Shown piece after piece: positions 20,001 to 27,513 of a DNA stretch of 64,000 nt. Position numbers and translations under genes: made by a program. The stretch spans positions 20,379-84,378 of the forward strand of contig JAKVBZ010000003.1 of the NCBI GenBank assembly GCA_022448645.1, read 5' to 3'. The stretch's first letter is position 1; each line of letters opens with the position of its first letter. Under the pieces are notes generated by a model. The model worked only from the letters and a program-made list of their open reading frames with translations. It searched no databases and was not told where the DNA came from. The stretch is from Pirellulaceae bacterium. Lineage in GTDB: Bacteria; Planctomycetota; Planctomycetia; Pirellulales; Pirellulaceae.

Positions 20001-21246
20001 GCGGACGTTCACCTCCACGCCAGGTGAACGTGATGTGGGTGTCTTCGGTTCCCCATAACCATTTTTCACGCAGTGAACGATCCAGTTCGTTCCACGGCGT
20101 CTCCAACATGGTTCCTTCTGGAAGACTCTGCAAACGTTCAACGGTATCGGCCACACCTTGGAAGATATGCCGCTTCCATCGGCCCAGGTCGGACCATTTC
20201 CCCACGGTTTCGATACAACCCTGTTTAAAATTCAAATCACCATTGGGGACCAGCAAATCAGGATCGAACGTAAACATTCGTCCTAGCCCGTCACACTCAT
20301 AACACATCCCTTGGGGGCTATTGAAACTGAACATCTGCGGAGTTGGCGGGTCAAAGCTGATTCCGCAAGATGCACAGGCGTAGTCGGCTGATAGAACCAT
20401 GTCGCCTGGCTGCCCGTAGGCCGTCCGCTTCCCACGTCCGCGCGGGGCTTTCCCTGAGGTTGGGTCTTCGTTTGGCGAAGCTGGCGATATTTTCGGTGCA
20501 TCGTCGGAGATGTCTTCGGTGGCGGCAGATTCCACGGCTACGACCAAGCTGCCTTGGCCCAGTTTCAAGGCCAGTTCGACTGATTCTGCCACTCGTGGTC
20601 GCACATTTTTTTTGAGCTCCAGCCTGTCAATAATGACTTCAATGTCATGACGCATGCGCCGATCAAGCTGCAGGTCTTCGTTCAAAGACACCACATTGCC
20701 GTCGACTCGCGCGCGGACAAAACCTTGCTTGAGCAGGTCAACGAACAAATCACGGTACTCACCCTTTTGCCCACGGATCAGAGGCGCCAGAATGAGCAAT
20801 CGAGTTTGACGAGGCAATTGTAGGACGCGTTCGATGATCTCGTCACGAGTTTGTGCGGTGATGGCTTTTCCACACGTAGGACAGAAGCCCGTGCCGACTC
20901 GCGAGAAAAGGACCCGTAGATAGTCGTAGATTTCTGTAATCGTGCCGACAGTCGATCGAGGATTGTTGCCGGCAGTTTTTTGAGAGATAGAAATGGAAGG
21001 ACTCAACCCACCGATGAAGTCAACATCAGGTTTGGGCATTTGTCCCAGGAATTGCCTCGCAAAACTGGATAGACTTTCGACATAGCGACGTTGCCCTTCG
21101 GCATATAGCGTGTCGAACGCCAAGCTACTCTTACCGGAACCACTGACACCTGTCATGCAAACAAGTTGGTTCCTGGGGAGCACCAAGTCAACATCGCGTA
21201 GATTGTGTTCGCGGGCACCTTTGACGACGATATCCGAGGAAGCCAT
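14035..21246 (-). CDS. uvrA: Double-length UvrA, four ABC ATPase modules plus C-terminal repeat extension
   Basis: Excinuclease subunit A finds bulky DNA lesions and loads UvrB. At 2403 residues this is two complete UvrA units in one chain (about 1-1000 and 1040-2025). All four Walker A loops are intact (GVSGSGKSSLA, GVSGSGKSSLI, GPSGSGKTSLA, GVSGSGKSSLI). So are all four signatures (LSGGETQR, LSGGEAQR, LSGGEFQR, LSGGEAQR) and Walker B sites (LDEPSIGLH, LDEPTTGLH, LDEPTIGLH, LDEPTTGLH). Both halves keep the UvrB-binding region and CxxC zinc modules. A tail of about 375 residues holds two weakly similar copies starting MPWEIDGRRWH (about 2095) and MPWKKLGQRWH (about 2264), which I do not recognise. 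UvrA normally dimerises, so this chain could act as a built-in dimer. Confidence 0.93.
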   Translation of the reverse strand: MASSDIVVKGAREHNLRDVDLVLPRNQLVCMTGVSGSGKSSLAFDTLYAEGQRRYVESLSSFARQFLGQMPKPDVDFIGGLSPSISISQKTAGNNPRSTVGTITEIYDYLRVLFSRVGTGFCPTCGKAITAQTRDEIIERVLQLPRQTRLLILAPLIRGQKGEYRDLFVDLLKQGFVRARVDGNVVSLNEDLQLDRRMRHDIEVIIDRLELKKNVRPRVAESVELALKLGQGSLVVAVESAATEDISDDAPKISPASPNEDPTSGKAPRGRGKRTAYGQPGDMVLSADYACASCGISFDPPTPQMFSFNSPQGMCYECDGLGRMFTFDPDLLVPNGDLNFKQGCIETVGKWSDLGRWKRHIFQGVADTVERLQSLPEGTMLETPWNELDRSLREKWLWGTEDTHITFTWRGGERPQKYGGTWEGIIPELLSKYRNAKSNTHLRKMENYMSTIICPDCDGERLNPQARSVKVRSLHPKFVDADWKTLPEVCSLAIADAAWFFEELDLDDTRTIIAAEALKEIRGRLGFLMNVGLDYLTLSRTAPTLSGGETQRIRLAGQVGCGLVGVLYILDEPSIGLHPRDNHRLLGTLAQLRDMGNTVLVVEHDEDTMWASDHMIDFGPGAGVRGGYVVAEGPVTKVVKSKQSVTGKYLSGRLAIDVPQKRRQPGEKWLKILGAKHNNLKDVDAAIPLGLLVCITGVSGSGKSSLINDILGEALRRDLNGGKGEPGAHRAIEGLEHLDKLIAIDQSPIGRTPRSNPGTYIKVFDEIRNLFSQLPESKRRGYKPGRFSFNVKAGRCEACEGNGSTRLEMDFLADVWVECPVCEGHRFDRETLQVQFKGKSIADVLEMDIQQLLELFENVPKIQQKLQTLQDVGLDYLKLGQPSPTLSGGEAQRIKLARELVKRSTGKTLYMLDEPTTGLHFADIKLLLDVLHGFVAAGNTVVIVEHNLDVIKTADWLIDLGPEGGAGGGQIISNGSPEDLITKAPTQDRSQQNETVSHTAIALAEVLRRQTSDMESRSALALVRQNGAGSSNGSSAKANHVKQQITVRGAQQHNLKHVDVNIERDRMTTFCGPSGSGKTSLAMDTIYAEGQRRYVESLSAYARQFVSQMQKPRLEHIDGLSPAIAIEQRNLGHTPRSTVGTVTEIYDYLRILMSRLGTPFCPECETPIGTQTTDEVVDKVLSEPEGTKLFLMAPVDVDTGQDYDSLWNELRTAGYVRVRIDRKTYSLDNPPPIDRRRRHEVDVLVDRIIVRLEARGRIAESIEVALSLGRGVMRVAWVDDDIEEDRWKVVSHSQHLACEGCGRSYERLSPHNFSFNSQLGWCPNCEGLGTQVGANPAALLNDPSLSLREGVLRVWPSLDKQVSHWMLEAVARQTGIDLDTPFQRLSARQRRLIMHGTDDEWYSVFPKVKQGNTKKQRSSAKQKTTPSTSQRPSFRFQFKGLYPALDEAARVSPSLRTRLNHLVDEVDCTTCDGSRLRDDAAAMQFRELTIGQYCHLPLGELQKAIRGWKLSARERKIAGEIVREVKNRLEFLCDVGLNYITLGRPAASLSGGEFQRIRLASQLGSGLCGVLYVLDEPTIGLHPRDNHRLLSALHKLRDLGNTLVVVEHDREVLRESDAVCDFGPGAGVHGGHIVAQGTPEQLGKRRASVTGPYLSGKKAIPVPTNRRMPSQTQSQNGAKRKTKRAKTKMSSSTFSRNTRSTSSTNILEPDWLEIVGARQNNLRNVHVRIPLGTLTAVTGVSGSGKSSLIDDVIYNSLARKLHRANTNPGLHDEIRGSEHINKVIQVDQQALGNSPSSNPATYTGVFDSIRQLFSQLPESKLRGYTARRFSFNVAGGRCDLCDGNGQICIEMHFLPDVWVECDTCHGRRYNHETLAVRYRGQSIFDVLNMPCGEALKLFENIPKIRRVLQTLCDVGLDYLSLGQAAPTLSGGEAQRVKLSAELSRPDTGRTLYLLDEPTTGLHFDDLQKLLEVMHRLVDLGNTVIVVEHNLDVIKSADWIIDMGPEAGEYGGHVVATGTPEDLVAHAARVSPRTIRRKTSAKSSKRSVAFPSLTGVVLADVLQAGPHEERKSYDAAQTTAERKGDMEITEVGDEQKMPWEIDGRRWHTQNRVGRDGQTCRWEGRILDQVVERIHELGEFSATDWNSRGVVEISAPKKTDGWFFHALTGESWLLKLKFRVPKKTFRRDELQADLKLKSLNELEDLPVYGNEPRVQCKNLRGPWQEVQVRAHSWEEMDTPSFWTFLEKSVEGFRRWTERAAEKPEDVMPWKKLGQRWHWSRKGFPPGKRVQWDLDVLEQLCEMLHEIAPEGQFLWGNQQVVHLLVKGQRDPWASVFTKRLASVDLALNGPKGQHALGKIAELGRSPKLDTSPSDRDVVKLQFKTVEDLHHQTLSQFLAEHLSGIQA

Positions 21247-21329
21247 AAGTATTCAGATCATCTCTACGTGGTGACTGAGCAAAGCCTGACATTGTATGAC
21301 AGATCGGCACGGAATTACAGGTCCAACGG

Positions 21330-22445
21330 TCACGTCATGTGTTCCCGCGTAAGCCGTCCGTGCACGTAGATATCGTCATCGCAACGCTCGACGTTCATTC
21401 TGGTGAAACGCCGAGCCAGTTCGATGGATTCCAGGCCCCTTCCTTGCAATGGCCCTGGAGCCTCAGCACCACCCACCAATTTGGGGGCTACGAAAACATG
21501 GACTTCGTCGATGAAATCCTGGTCAAACAACGAGCCTATCAAATGCCCACCTCCTTCGACCATCAGATTGGTGATCCGACGTTGGCCTAATTCTTCCATC
21601 AACTGCGACAGACGAGCCTCATGACTTTCCCCAGCCAGGCGCAGGACTTCGCAACCGGCATCCTGCAAACGAACGCAGTTGTCCTGAGGTGCGTGAGGCC
21701 CCACTGCAACGCACACGGGAACTGATTCCGCAGTCCGTACCAGTTGGGAGTCAAGGTCTAGAGATGCTAGAGAATCCATGACGATGCGGAGCGCGGTCCG
21801 AGTTCCTGGAGGTCGCGCCGTCAGCAACGGATCATCGTGCTCGACCGTACCTCGTCCCACTAGGATGGCATCACAACGACCTCGTAAAGCATGAACCATA
21901 GCGCGTGATGCTTCTCCGGAGATCCACTGGCTAGTTCCCGTTCGGCTGGCAATGCGTCCGTCCAAGGTCATCGCCCACTTAGCAATCACCCATGGGTGAC
22001 CGATGGAAATAAGTTTTTCGAACGGAGCTAATACGTCAGCAGCTTCCTCCGCCAATAATCCCACTTCGACCTGTAAACCAGCAGATTTTAACTGGTCGAT
22101 TCCTTGACCTGCCACTTGGGGAAAGGGGTCGTACCTGGCAATGACAACACGTTGAATGCCGGCTGCTAGGATCTGGTCGCAACAAGGAGGTGTTTTGCCC
22201 TGGTGGCAACATGGCTCCAGGGTAACGTACATGGTTTTACCGGATACGTCATCTGTTGCCCGCCGTAGGGCTTCCACTTCAGCATGCGGGCCACCGAAAT
22301 GCTGGTGCCAACCTTCGGCCAAAACGTGTTCGTTCTCCGCGATGACACAGCCGACCATGGGGTTAGGTTCGACATGCCCCTCGCCCTGTTTGGACAACTC
22401 CAGGGCACGCTGCATGTGCAACCGATCCGCTTCGGAAAAAGTCAT
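21330..22445 (-). CDS. ribD: Bifunctional riboflavin deaminase/reductase RibD
   Basis: Catalyses two successive riboflavin steps after GTP cyclohydrolase II: deamination of the pyrimidine, then NADPH reduction of the ribosyl group. The N-terminal deaminase zinc site is HAE (His54, Glu56) with PCCHQGKTPPC (Cys79, Cys88). The C-terminal reductase (about 150-371) has KWAMTLDGRIAS, DAILVGRGTVEHDDPLLTAR and LMVEGGGHLIGSLF. Length (371) is standard. It follows the SEC-C/TPR gene by 37 bp on the same strand, so the two are probably co-transcribed. No FMN riboswitch is visible. Confidence 0.96.
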   Translation of the reverse strand: MTFSEADRLHMQRALELSKQGEGHVEPNPMVGCVIAENEHVLAEGWHQHFGGPHAEVEALRRATDDVSGKTMYVTLEPCCHQGKTPPCCDQILAAGIQRVVIARYDPFPQVAGQGIDQLKSAGLQVEVGLLAEEAADVLAPFEKLISIGHPWVIAKWAMTLDGRIASRTGTSQWISGEASRAMVHALRGRCDAILVGRGTVEHDDPLLTARPPGTRTALRIVMDSLASLDLDSQLVRTAESVPVCVAVGPHAPQDNCVRLQDAGCEVLRLAGESHEARLSQLMEELGQRRITNLMVEGGGHLIGSLFDQDFIDEVHVFVAPKLVGGAEAPGPLQGRGLESIELARRFTRMNVERCDDDIYVHGRLTREHMT

Positions 22446-22482
22446 ATGCCGCCTCGTGAGACGAGAACTGGCTGTCGCTCAG

Positions 22483-24618
22483 CTAGTCATTACCGGGTAG
22501 CCAGAGCCCCGGTTCGTCACCTTCCGAAGTAGATTTATCGGAATCAGGAGTCCAAATACCGGTCGACTCCGATTCTGGCGGAACCGTTTCGGGTACTGGC
22601 TGGTCGCTTCCAGCCGGTTGGTCAGGCGGTCCAAACTGAACTCCCAGTCGTGACAGAGTCTGTTGAAGTTGTTCAGCAATTCCCGGCTGATCCAGATACC
22701 GTAGTCGGAGTTCGTTAAGGACTTCCATGAATTTGTTCACTTCGTGCCGCTGCATTAGATGCTGGAGTTCGGCAATCATGAATACCGCCGGCGAATCGCC
22801 TAGCTCGACAGCTGCTTTTTTAGCGAGGTCAATGTATTCCAGAGCTTCTCCCGAAAAGGATGCACTGCGAGCTAACAGGCCATATAGGATCGGTTCTGGA
22901 AAATTCGGTCGCATGCTTTCTCGTGCAAGTGACTCTTTCGCTAGTAGCTGTAGCGACCTTGCTTCGACATACAAGCTTGACCTTCGTAATGCTTGCTCTA
23001 ATTGTTCATCGGACAGTTTGACAGTATCCAAATGCTGTAACTTCCATGCGGGGAGCGTATTGAGATCGTTTTTCCAGGGATCGATCGGCTCAGGTCGCGG
23101 CAGTCCCAGTTTGGCGCGTAATCCATCCAGATTCACACCATGCACATGTACTTCGCGTGAGAACTCCAGACGCATGAGTGTCGCCAGAAGCGAACGACGC
23201 AAGGCTGGGTTTTTGGTTGCTTCGGCCGGGGTATTCCCCTCTAACACACGAAAAGGTGTCTGTGGCCAAACTTCGAGAGTTTTTTGGGTAAAGTATCGTT
23301 TGCGCAGATTTTCGATGTCGTCGGCTGGTCCATCCATGGGAAAACGGGGTCTGGCGGAACGCAAAAATACCGATGATTCGACCGAAACCTCTTTAGTCTC
23401 TTTTGATTGTTCTGCTCCTAACCGATCTTCGAAGTACTGTTTGATCCATGATTCGCCTTCCTCAGAGTCCCCTGAGGAGTAATAGGATAACTCTGCTCGC
23501 GCTTCACGATCGGTCTGTTTTCCATAAACGAGGATACCTCCCAAAACGCTAGGCACATCGTCCAGCTTTAAATCAACGACTGATTTGACCATCGGTTTGT
23601 CCAATAGATCAAATGCCGCTTTGGGAGGCGGCTCATCTTCGCTACCTGATTGATCGATGTTCAACTGCACTGCGCATTTATCACTCAATAGAAATTCCAT
23701 CAACGCCTCGACATCGGGAATTTCGCAGCGAACGTTTAAGATGCTGACTGTGTCGGATTGGGAGTCATCCAGAAGCTGGGCAACGACTTCTGCTTCCACA
23801 GCCATATCCAGGGAAACGTGCTTGAGACTGGCCAATTGCCGAAAAGCTTTAGAGGCTTCTGCATTTTGTCCCAACCAACTTCTCAGACTAGCCAATTGCG
23901 CCCACAACCAAGGTTCTTTAGGGAAACGATTGATCAGGCCTTCCAATTCGTCGGCTGAGGCAGCCCATATACCGATGGGTGTACTTCCTAAGATCTTCTC
24001 TGCCTGGTCCAGCCACGGAGCACTTTCAGGACGTTCTGGCAAAGGAAACGATGCACGCAAAAAGACGGGCACCTGCGGACTTGATAACAAATCGTTCAAC
24101 ATGGCCGAAACCATCGGCTGGTCCTCATCTTTGGCGAATGCCATTAGCAACATGAGATGAGCTCGAGCGGCAATTGGTTTATCTTCGACCAACAGTCGGG
24201 TTACCACTGCTTCCAAAGTACCCAGCAGATCCGATGGTACTTTGCCATTGCAAATCTGGAGAGACTGCTGAAGAGCAGCCACACCGTCATTTTCCGCGTC
24301 CTCCATAGCTTGCAGCAGTGCGATTTGGCAGAAGGCCAATGGATTGTCGGGATACTTCTCGGCGAATCGTTCTGCCGTTTTTCGAGCTTTTTCGTTTTCG
24401 CCAAGCTCAATTTCCAAACGAGATTTCACCGACAAGAACGCCGCACGGTCTTTCCCGGCAGCGATCAGTTTATCGACCTCAGTCAGACACGCCTGTCGCT
24501 GATCACCTTCGAACATCCGAACTATTTTTCCCAGTTCGGTTGCTAAATCGGAACAACAACAAAATTTGATTTTTTTGCCACTTCCGCAAGGGCAAAACGA
24601 ATAGGAATCGATAGACAT
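22483..24618 (-). CDS. SEC-C motif and TPR-like protein
   Basis: The 711-residue cytoplasmic protein opens with a SEC-C zinc motif (CPCGSGKKIKFCC, residues 9-21), the same motif found at the C-terminus of SecA and in proteins that contact ribosomes or chaperones. The rest is helical with TPR-like repeats, for example GKDRAAFLSVKSRLEIELGENEKARKTAERFAEKYPDNPLAFCQIALLQAME. The C-terminus (about 660-711) is Pro/Glu/Ser-rich. Proteins of this design are common in planctomycetes; no specific function can be given. It is upstream of ribD, likely in one transcript. Confidence 0.85.
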   Translation of the reverse strand: MSIDSYSFCPCGSGKKIKFCCCSDLATELGKIVRMFEGDQRQACLTEVDKLIAAGKDRAAFLSVKSRLEIELGENEKARKTAERFAEKYPDNPLAFCQIALLQAMEDAENDGVAALQQSLQICNGKVPSDLLGTLEAVVTRLLVEDKPIAARAHLMLLMAFAKDEDQPMVSAMLNDLLSSPQVPVFLRASFPLPERPESAPWLDQAEKILGSTPIGIWAASADELEGLINRFPKEPWLWAQLASLRSWLGQNAEASKAFRQLASLKHVSLDMAVEAEVVAQLLDDSQSDTVSILNVRCEIPDVEALMEFLLSDKCAVQLNIDQSGSEDEPPPKAAFDLLDKPMVKSVVDLKLDDVPSVLGGILVYGKQTDREARAELSYYSSGDSEEGESWIKQYFEDRLGAEQSKETKEVSVESSVFLRSARPRFPMDGPADDIENLRKRYFTQKTLEVWPQTPFRVLEGNTPAEATKNPALRRSLLATLMRLEFSREVHVHGVNLDGLRAKLGLPRPEPIDPWKNDLNTLPAWKLQHLDTVKLSDEQLEQALRRSSLYVEARSLQLLAKESLARESMRPNFPEPILYGLLARSASFSGEALEYIDLAKKAAVELGDSPAVFMIAELQHLMQRHEVNKFMEVLNELRLRYLDQPGIAEQLQQTLSRLGVQFGPPDQPAGSDQPVPETVPPESESTGIWTPDSDKSTSEGDEPGLWLPGND

Positions 24619-24843
24619 GACGCTGGCGTCCTTGGTCCGGTGTCCGATGTAGTGAAACCAGCCTGTAGGTTGGCTGACCGAAACAAAGTATCGTTTGTTA
24701 CGGGAGGTCCCATCCTACCAAAGTGACCTACAACTGCAAGCTCCGAACGGTTAGGGACATAGCTTCGTGTGGCCAGTTTTATGTAGGAGAAAGCCATCCG
24801 CGAAGAAAAGCATCCATGAGCGAATGCGATGTAGGGAGTGGGG

Positions 24844-26061
24844 TCAGTGAACGAATGCTGGAGTCGTGTTAGCGTTTAACTCATCGAGCATCGCTTGGAC
24901 GCGGTCGGCACATTCCTGGGTCAGTCGAACACAATCAGCCGAAGTGTTTTCGTTGGAGGGAACGCGAATTGGTTCGCCAAACGAAACGATCACACGGCGA
25001 CGACCATGAACCGTGGGAACCTCTGTTTCGAAGATGTCTTCTTCTAGTTTATCGATCGTTTCCGCAACCCGCTCGATAGTGGGCCGTTGACGAAGATAGT
25101 GATTCGGATAGCTGTACAGCTGCACGACAAAAAAAAGATCGTCTAAATCCCGATCCATGGACTGCCGACGACGAACATCGATCTCAAAACGCTGCCGTTC
25201 AATGATGTAGTGGCGCAAACGTTGCACTTGATCCAGGATATCGCCAGGTCGGGAGCTAGTTGTCGTGACATGAGCATAGTGCCGTTCCAGGCGAGACAAA
25301 ATCGCTTCGCTCAACCGTGCCATCCGATTCCTGATGCTTCCGGATCGCTGGTGTCCCAGATAGTATTCCTCTTTCATAGACAAAAGCACCTCACCAAGCC
25401 GATACACACGGTCGATTAAGGGCAAGCTGGTGGGTGATGCAACATCGAAACGCGCTTCACAACGGTCCAGCATTGTCAACAAACTTTGCGTCGGATCGTC
25501 GACATACCAAAACTTGATGGCACAAGGAACCATGAGGATGGGGCGGACGTTTCGTCGAGCTGCGGTGCGGGCCATTGCGGCCGCTCCCGATCGAAACGGT
25601 GTCAGCCGATCATTGACATGATAGACTTCACCCTCAGGAAAGATCACCAAGGGATGTGGCTCGTGGCACAACACTCGCACGGATTCCCGGAACGCGTCCC
25701 GATCTGTCGATTCACGATCGATACTGTAGCATCCAATACGTGGCATGAGCCAGCGATGGAAGCGATTGCTCATGGCAAAGACTTGCCACGCAGTGAGAAA
25801 ATAAAGTGGTTGTTGTACTCGGTCGGCTACTGCGTAGAGTGCTGCCCAATCGTAATGGGCAGCATGATTCGCTGTGATCATGACACCACAACCGTCTTGC
25901 ACTGCCGAAGTAAGGTGGTCTAGCCCAAGTGACTCGATGCTGACCAATTGTTGCGACCGGCGCAACGTGCGATCTCGCAGCCGACGAGACCATTGCACCA
26001 CGTGCGGCTTTAGTTTGGGGCTCCATCGACGGTAAGGAACCGTGTAAGGTTGACGATTCAT
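24844..26061 (-). CDS. PlsC-like 1-acylglycerol-3-phosphate acyltransferase family protein
   Basis: The acyltransferase motif NHAAHYDW (H66-x4-D71) and the substrate-binding motif FPEG (about 141-144) identify the PlsC/LPLAT family. These enzymes transfer acyl groups to lysophospholipids or related acceptors at the inner membrane. The protein is longer (405) than typical PlsC (about 240). The extra C-terminal part (about 230-405) is helical and Arg-rich, with LRQRPTIERVAETIDKLEEDIFETEVPTVHGRRRVIVSFGEPIRVP. No membrane helix is obvious. ATG 26061 is used; the frame also opens at GTG 26064. The exact acceptor is unknown. Confidence 0.85.
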   Translation of the reverse strand: MNRQPYTVPYRRWSPKLKPHVVQWSRRLRDRTLRRSQQLVSIESLGLDHLTSAVQDGCGVMITANHAAHYDWAALYAVADRVQQPLYFLTAWQVFAMSNRFHRWLMPRIGCYSIDRESTDRDAFRESVRVLCHEPHPLVIFPEGEVYHVNDRLTPFRSGAAAMARTAARRNVRPILMVPCAIKFWYVDDPTQSLLTMLDRCEARFDVASPTSLPLIDRVYRLGEVLLSMKEEYYLGHQRSGSIRNRMARLSEAILSRLERHYAHVTTTSSRPGDILDQVQRLRHYIIERQRFEIDVRRRQSMDRDLDDLFFVVQLYSYPNHYLRQRPTIERVAETIDKLEEDIFETEVPTVHGRRRVIVSFGEPIRVPSNENTSADCVRLTQECADRVQAMLDELNANTTPAFVH

Positions 26062-26082
26062 CACTGTGGCCCTGGGCGGCTC

Positions 26083-27141
26083 TTAACCACTCTCTGTAAG
26101 CTGATTTCGCTTCTCTGCGATTAGCGACAAGAGTGCTTTTTGCGGATCCGCGAACTTTTGGATGCCCTCTTCCATCAGGACTTGTTCCATATGTTCCACG
26201 TCGACTTCGCGGTCAATTTCTGCCAGCACTTCGTCTGACGGTAATTTATCGACGGTCCGTTGGAACGTGATACCGCTATCCTGGACGGCATCATTGGTGG
26301 CCGGGGGATTCGTTTCGATATCACTTCCAGCAAAGGCTGCCACATATTTCGTCGGAGGATCTTCTGGTTTTTTCGTGCCGGTGCTGGCAAAGATGATCTC
26401 TTGTTGCAGCGGGGTTGGATGTTGCGACCAGAATTGGCAGTTTTCTGCCCAGAGACGTTTCGCGTTCACGATGCCTATCTGCCCTTGGATCGCTGCCGAA
26501 ATTTGAGGACAGTGCTTCTCCGTGTAGACGTCTACGCGAGATACAAAGATGCTGTAAACGCTTTTGAACTTCTCCAGCGAATCACGTCGTTGGGCACCTC
26601 GCCAGCAAGCGTCCCGGGCTGCCTGGTATTGGCGTGGCGAGAAGATGAGCGTCACATTCAAGGTTACACCTGCGGCCGCCAGTTCCTCCAACGAATCCAA
26701 CCCTGCAGGCGTTGCTGGCACTTTGATCATTCGATTGGGTTGATCGGCTGCCCATTGTTTACCGCTTTCAATGTACATGGCTACGCGGTCTGCATGGGGC
26801 GGTCCGGATTTTGGGTCTTCAAGCAACGGATCTAGCTCAAAACTTACATATCCATCGTTGCCGTTCGTGGCTTCCCAAATTGGCAAAAAGACCTCTTGAG
26901 CGCTTTTTACAAGCCGATTTGTCATTTGCCAGGCAATCTCCGAATCGCTCAACCCATCTTGTAACAATGACTCGATCTGGTTGTCGAATCGACCGGTCTT
27001 CAATAAATCGGAAACGATCACTGGGTTGGACGTGGCTCCGGTCGCTCCCAAGGCTCGGTTCGACTGAACTAATTCCGGATCGATGGAGTCTAGCCACAGT
27101 TTGGTTCCGCAAGCGATCAATGATTGCAGTGGTGTCGTCAA
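26083..27141 (-). CDS. tal: Transaldolase
   Basis: A pentose phosphate pathway enzyme that moves a dihydroxyacetone unit between sugar phosphates through a Schiff base. The catalytic lysine is in [31 protein letters not shown] (Lys140), with the family motifs GATSNPVIV near the N-terminus and VSRVDVY at about 205. The length (352) fits transaldolase and is much longer than FSA-type aldolases (about 220). The start is TTG at 27141, supported by an AAGGAG seven bases upstream. It stops just before the acyltransferase gene begins on the same strand, so they may form one transcript. Confidence 0.93.
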   Translation of the reverse strand: MTTPLQSLIACGTKLWLDSIDPELVQSNRALGATGATSNPVIVSDLLKTGRFDNQIESLLQDGLSDSEIAWQMTNRLVKSAQEVFLPIWEATNGNDGYVSFELDPLLEDPKSGPPHADRVAMYIESGKQWAADQPNRMIKVPATPAGLDSLEELAAAGVTLNVTLIFSPRQYQAARDACWRGAQRRDSLEKFKSVYSIFVSRVDVYTEKHCPQISAAIQGQIGIVNAKRLWAENCQFWSQHPTPLQQEIIFASTGTKKPEDPPTKYVAAFAGSDIETNPPATNDAVQDSGITFQRTVDKLPSDEVLAEIDREVDVEHMEQVLMEEGIQKFADPQKALLSLIAEKRNQLTESG

Positions 27142-27513
27142 GATAATGCTCCTTTTGAAGTTGCATGCGTCCGCAGGACCGGTCTCCGAGGATTTCTCGA
27201 CCAGAGCGTGCTGGACCCAGTGGCCATGCTTGCTTTTGTTGCAATGGGTCTGGTTGCCGGCATTCTAACCTGATTGTCGGATTGGATAAATTGCGACAGG
27301 GTTATCAATTGCGAGAAGTTTGATGAATCCAAGGATCTTAACGATTATTTCTACTCTGCGGACGACATTCTACCGATTAGGCAGTAGGACCTCGTTGTGA
27401 AACCAGGCCGCAGTTCTGGCTGAAGCGACAAGTCAGTGATTCGCTGGCTTTGTTGTGGACGCTTCGAGCCCGCGTTACCCATTCCCGTAGTAATGTCCGA
27501 AAGGAATTGAGCA
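27142..27513. other. Divergent intergenic region between tal and first BBP7-like gene
   Basis: No gene. It contains the block CCGATTAGGCAGTAGGACC (27373-27391), which recurs in front of the second BBP7-like gene, followed by GTTCTGGCTG in both. Confidence 0.6.
27373..27391 (+). promoter_or_regulatory. Leader element shared by both BBP7-like genes, copy 1
   Basis: 16 of 19 bases match 29404-29422. It lies about 120 bp before the start codon. The same GTTCTGGCTG follows downstream in each copy. It may be a conserved promoter or leader part inherited by duplication. Confidence 0.5.
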
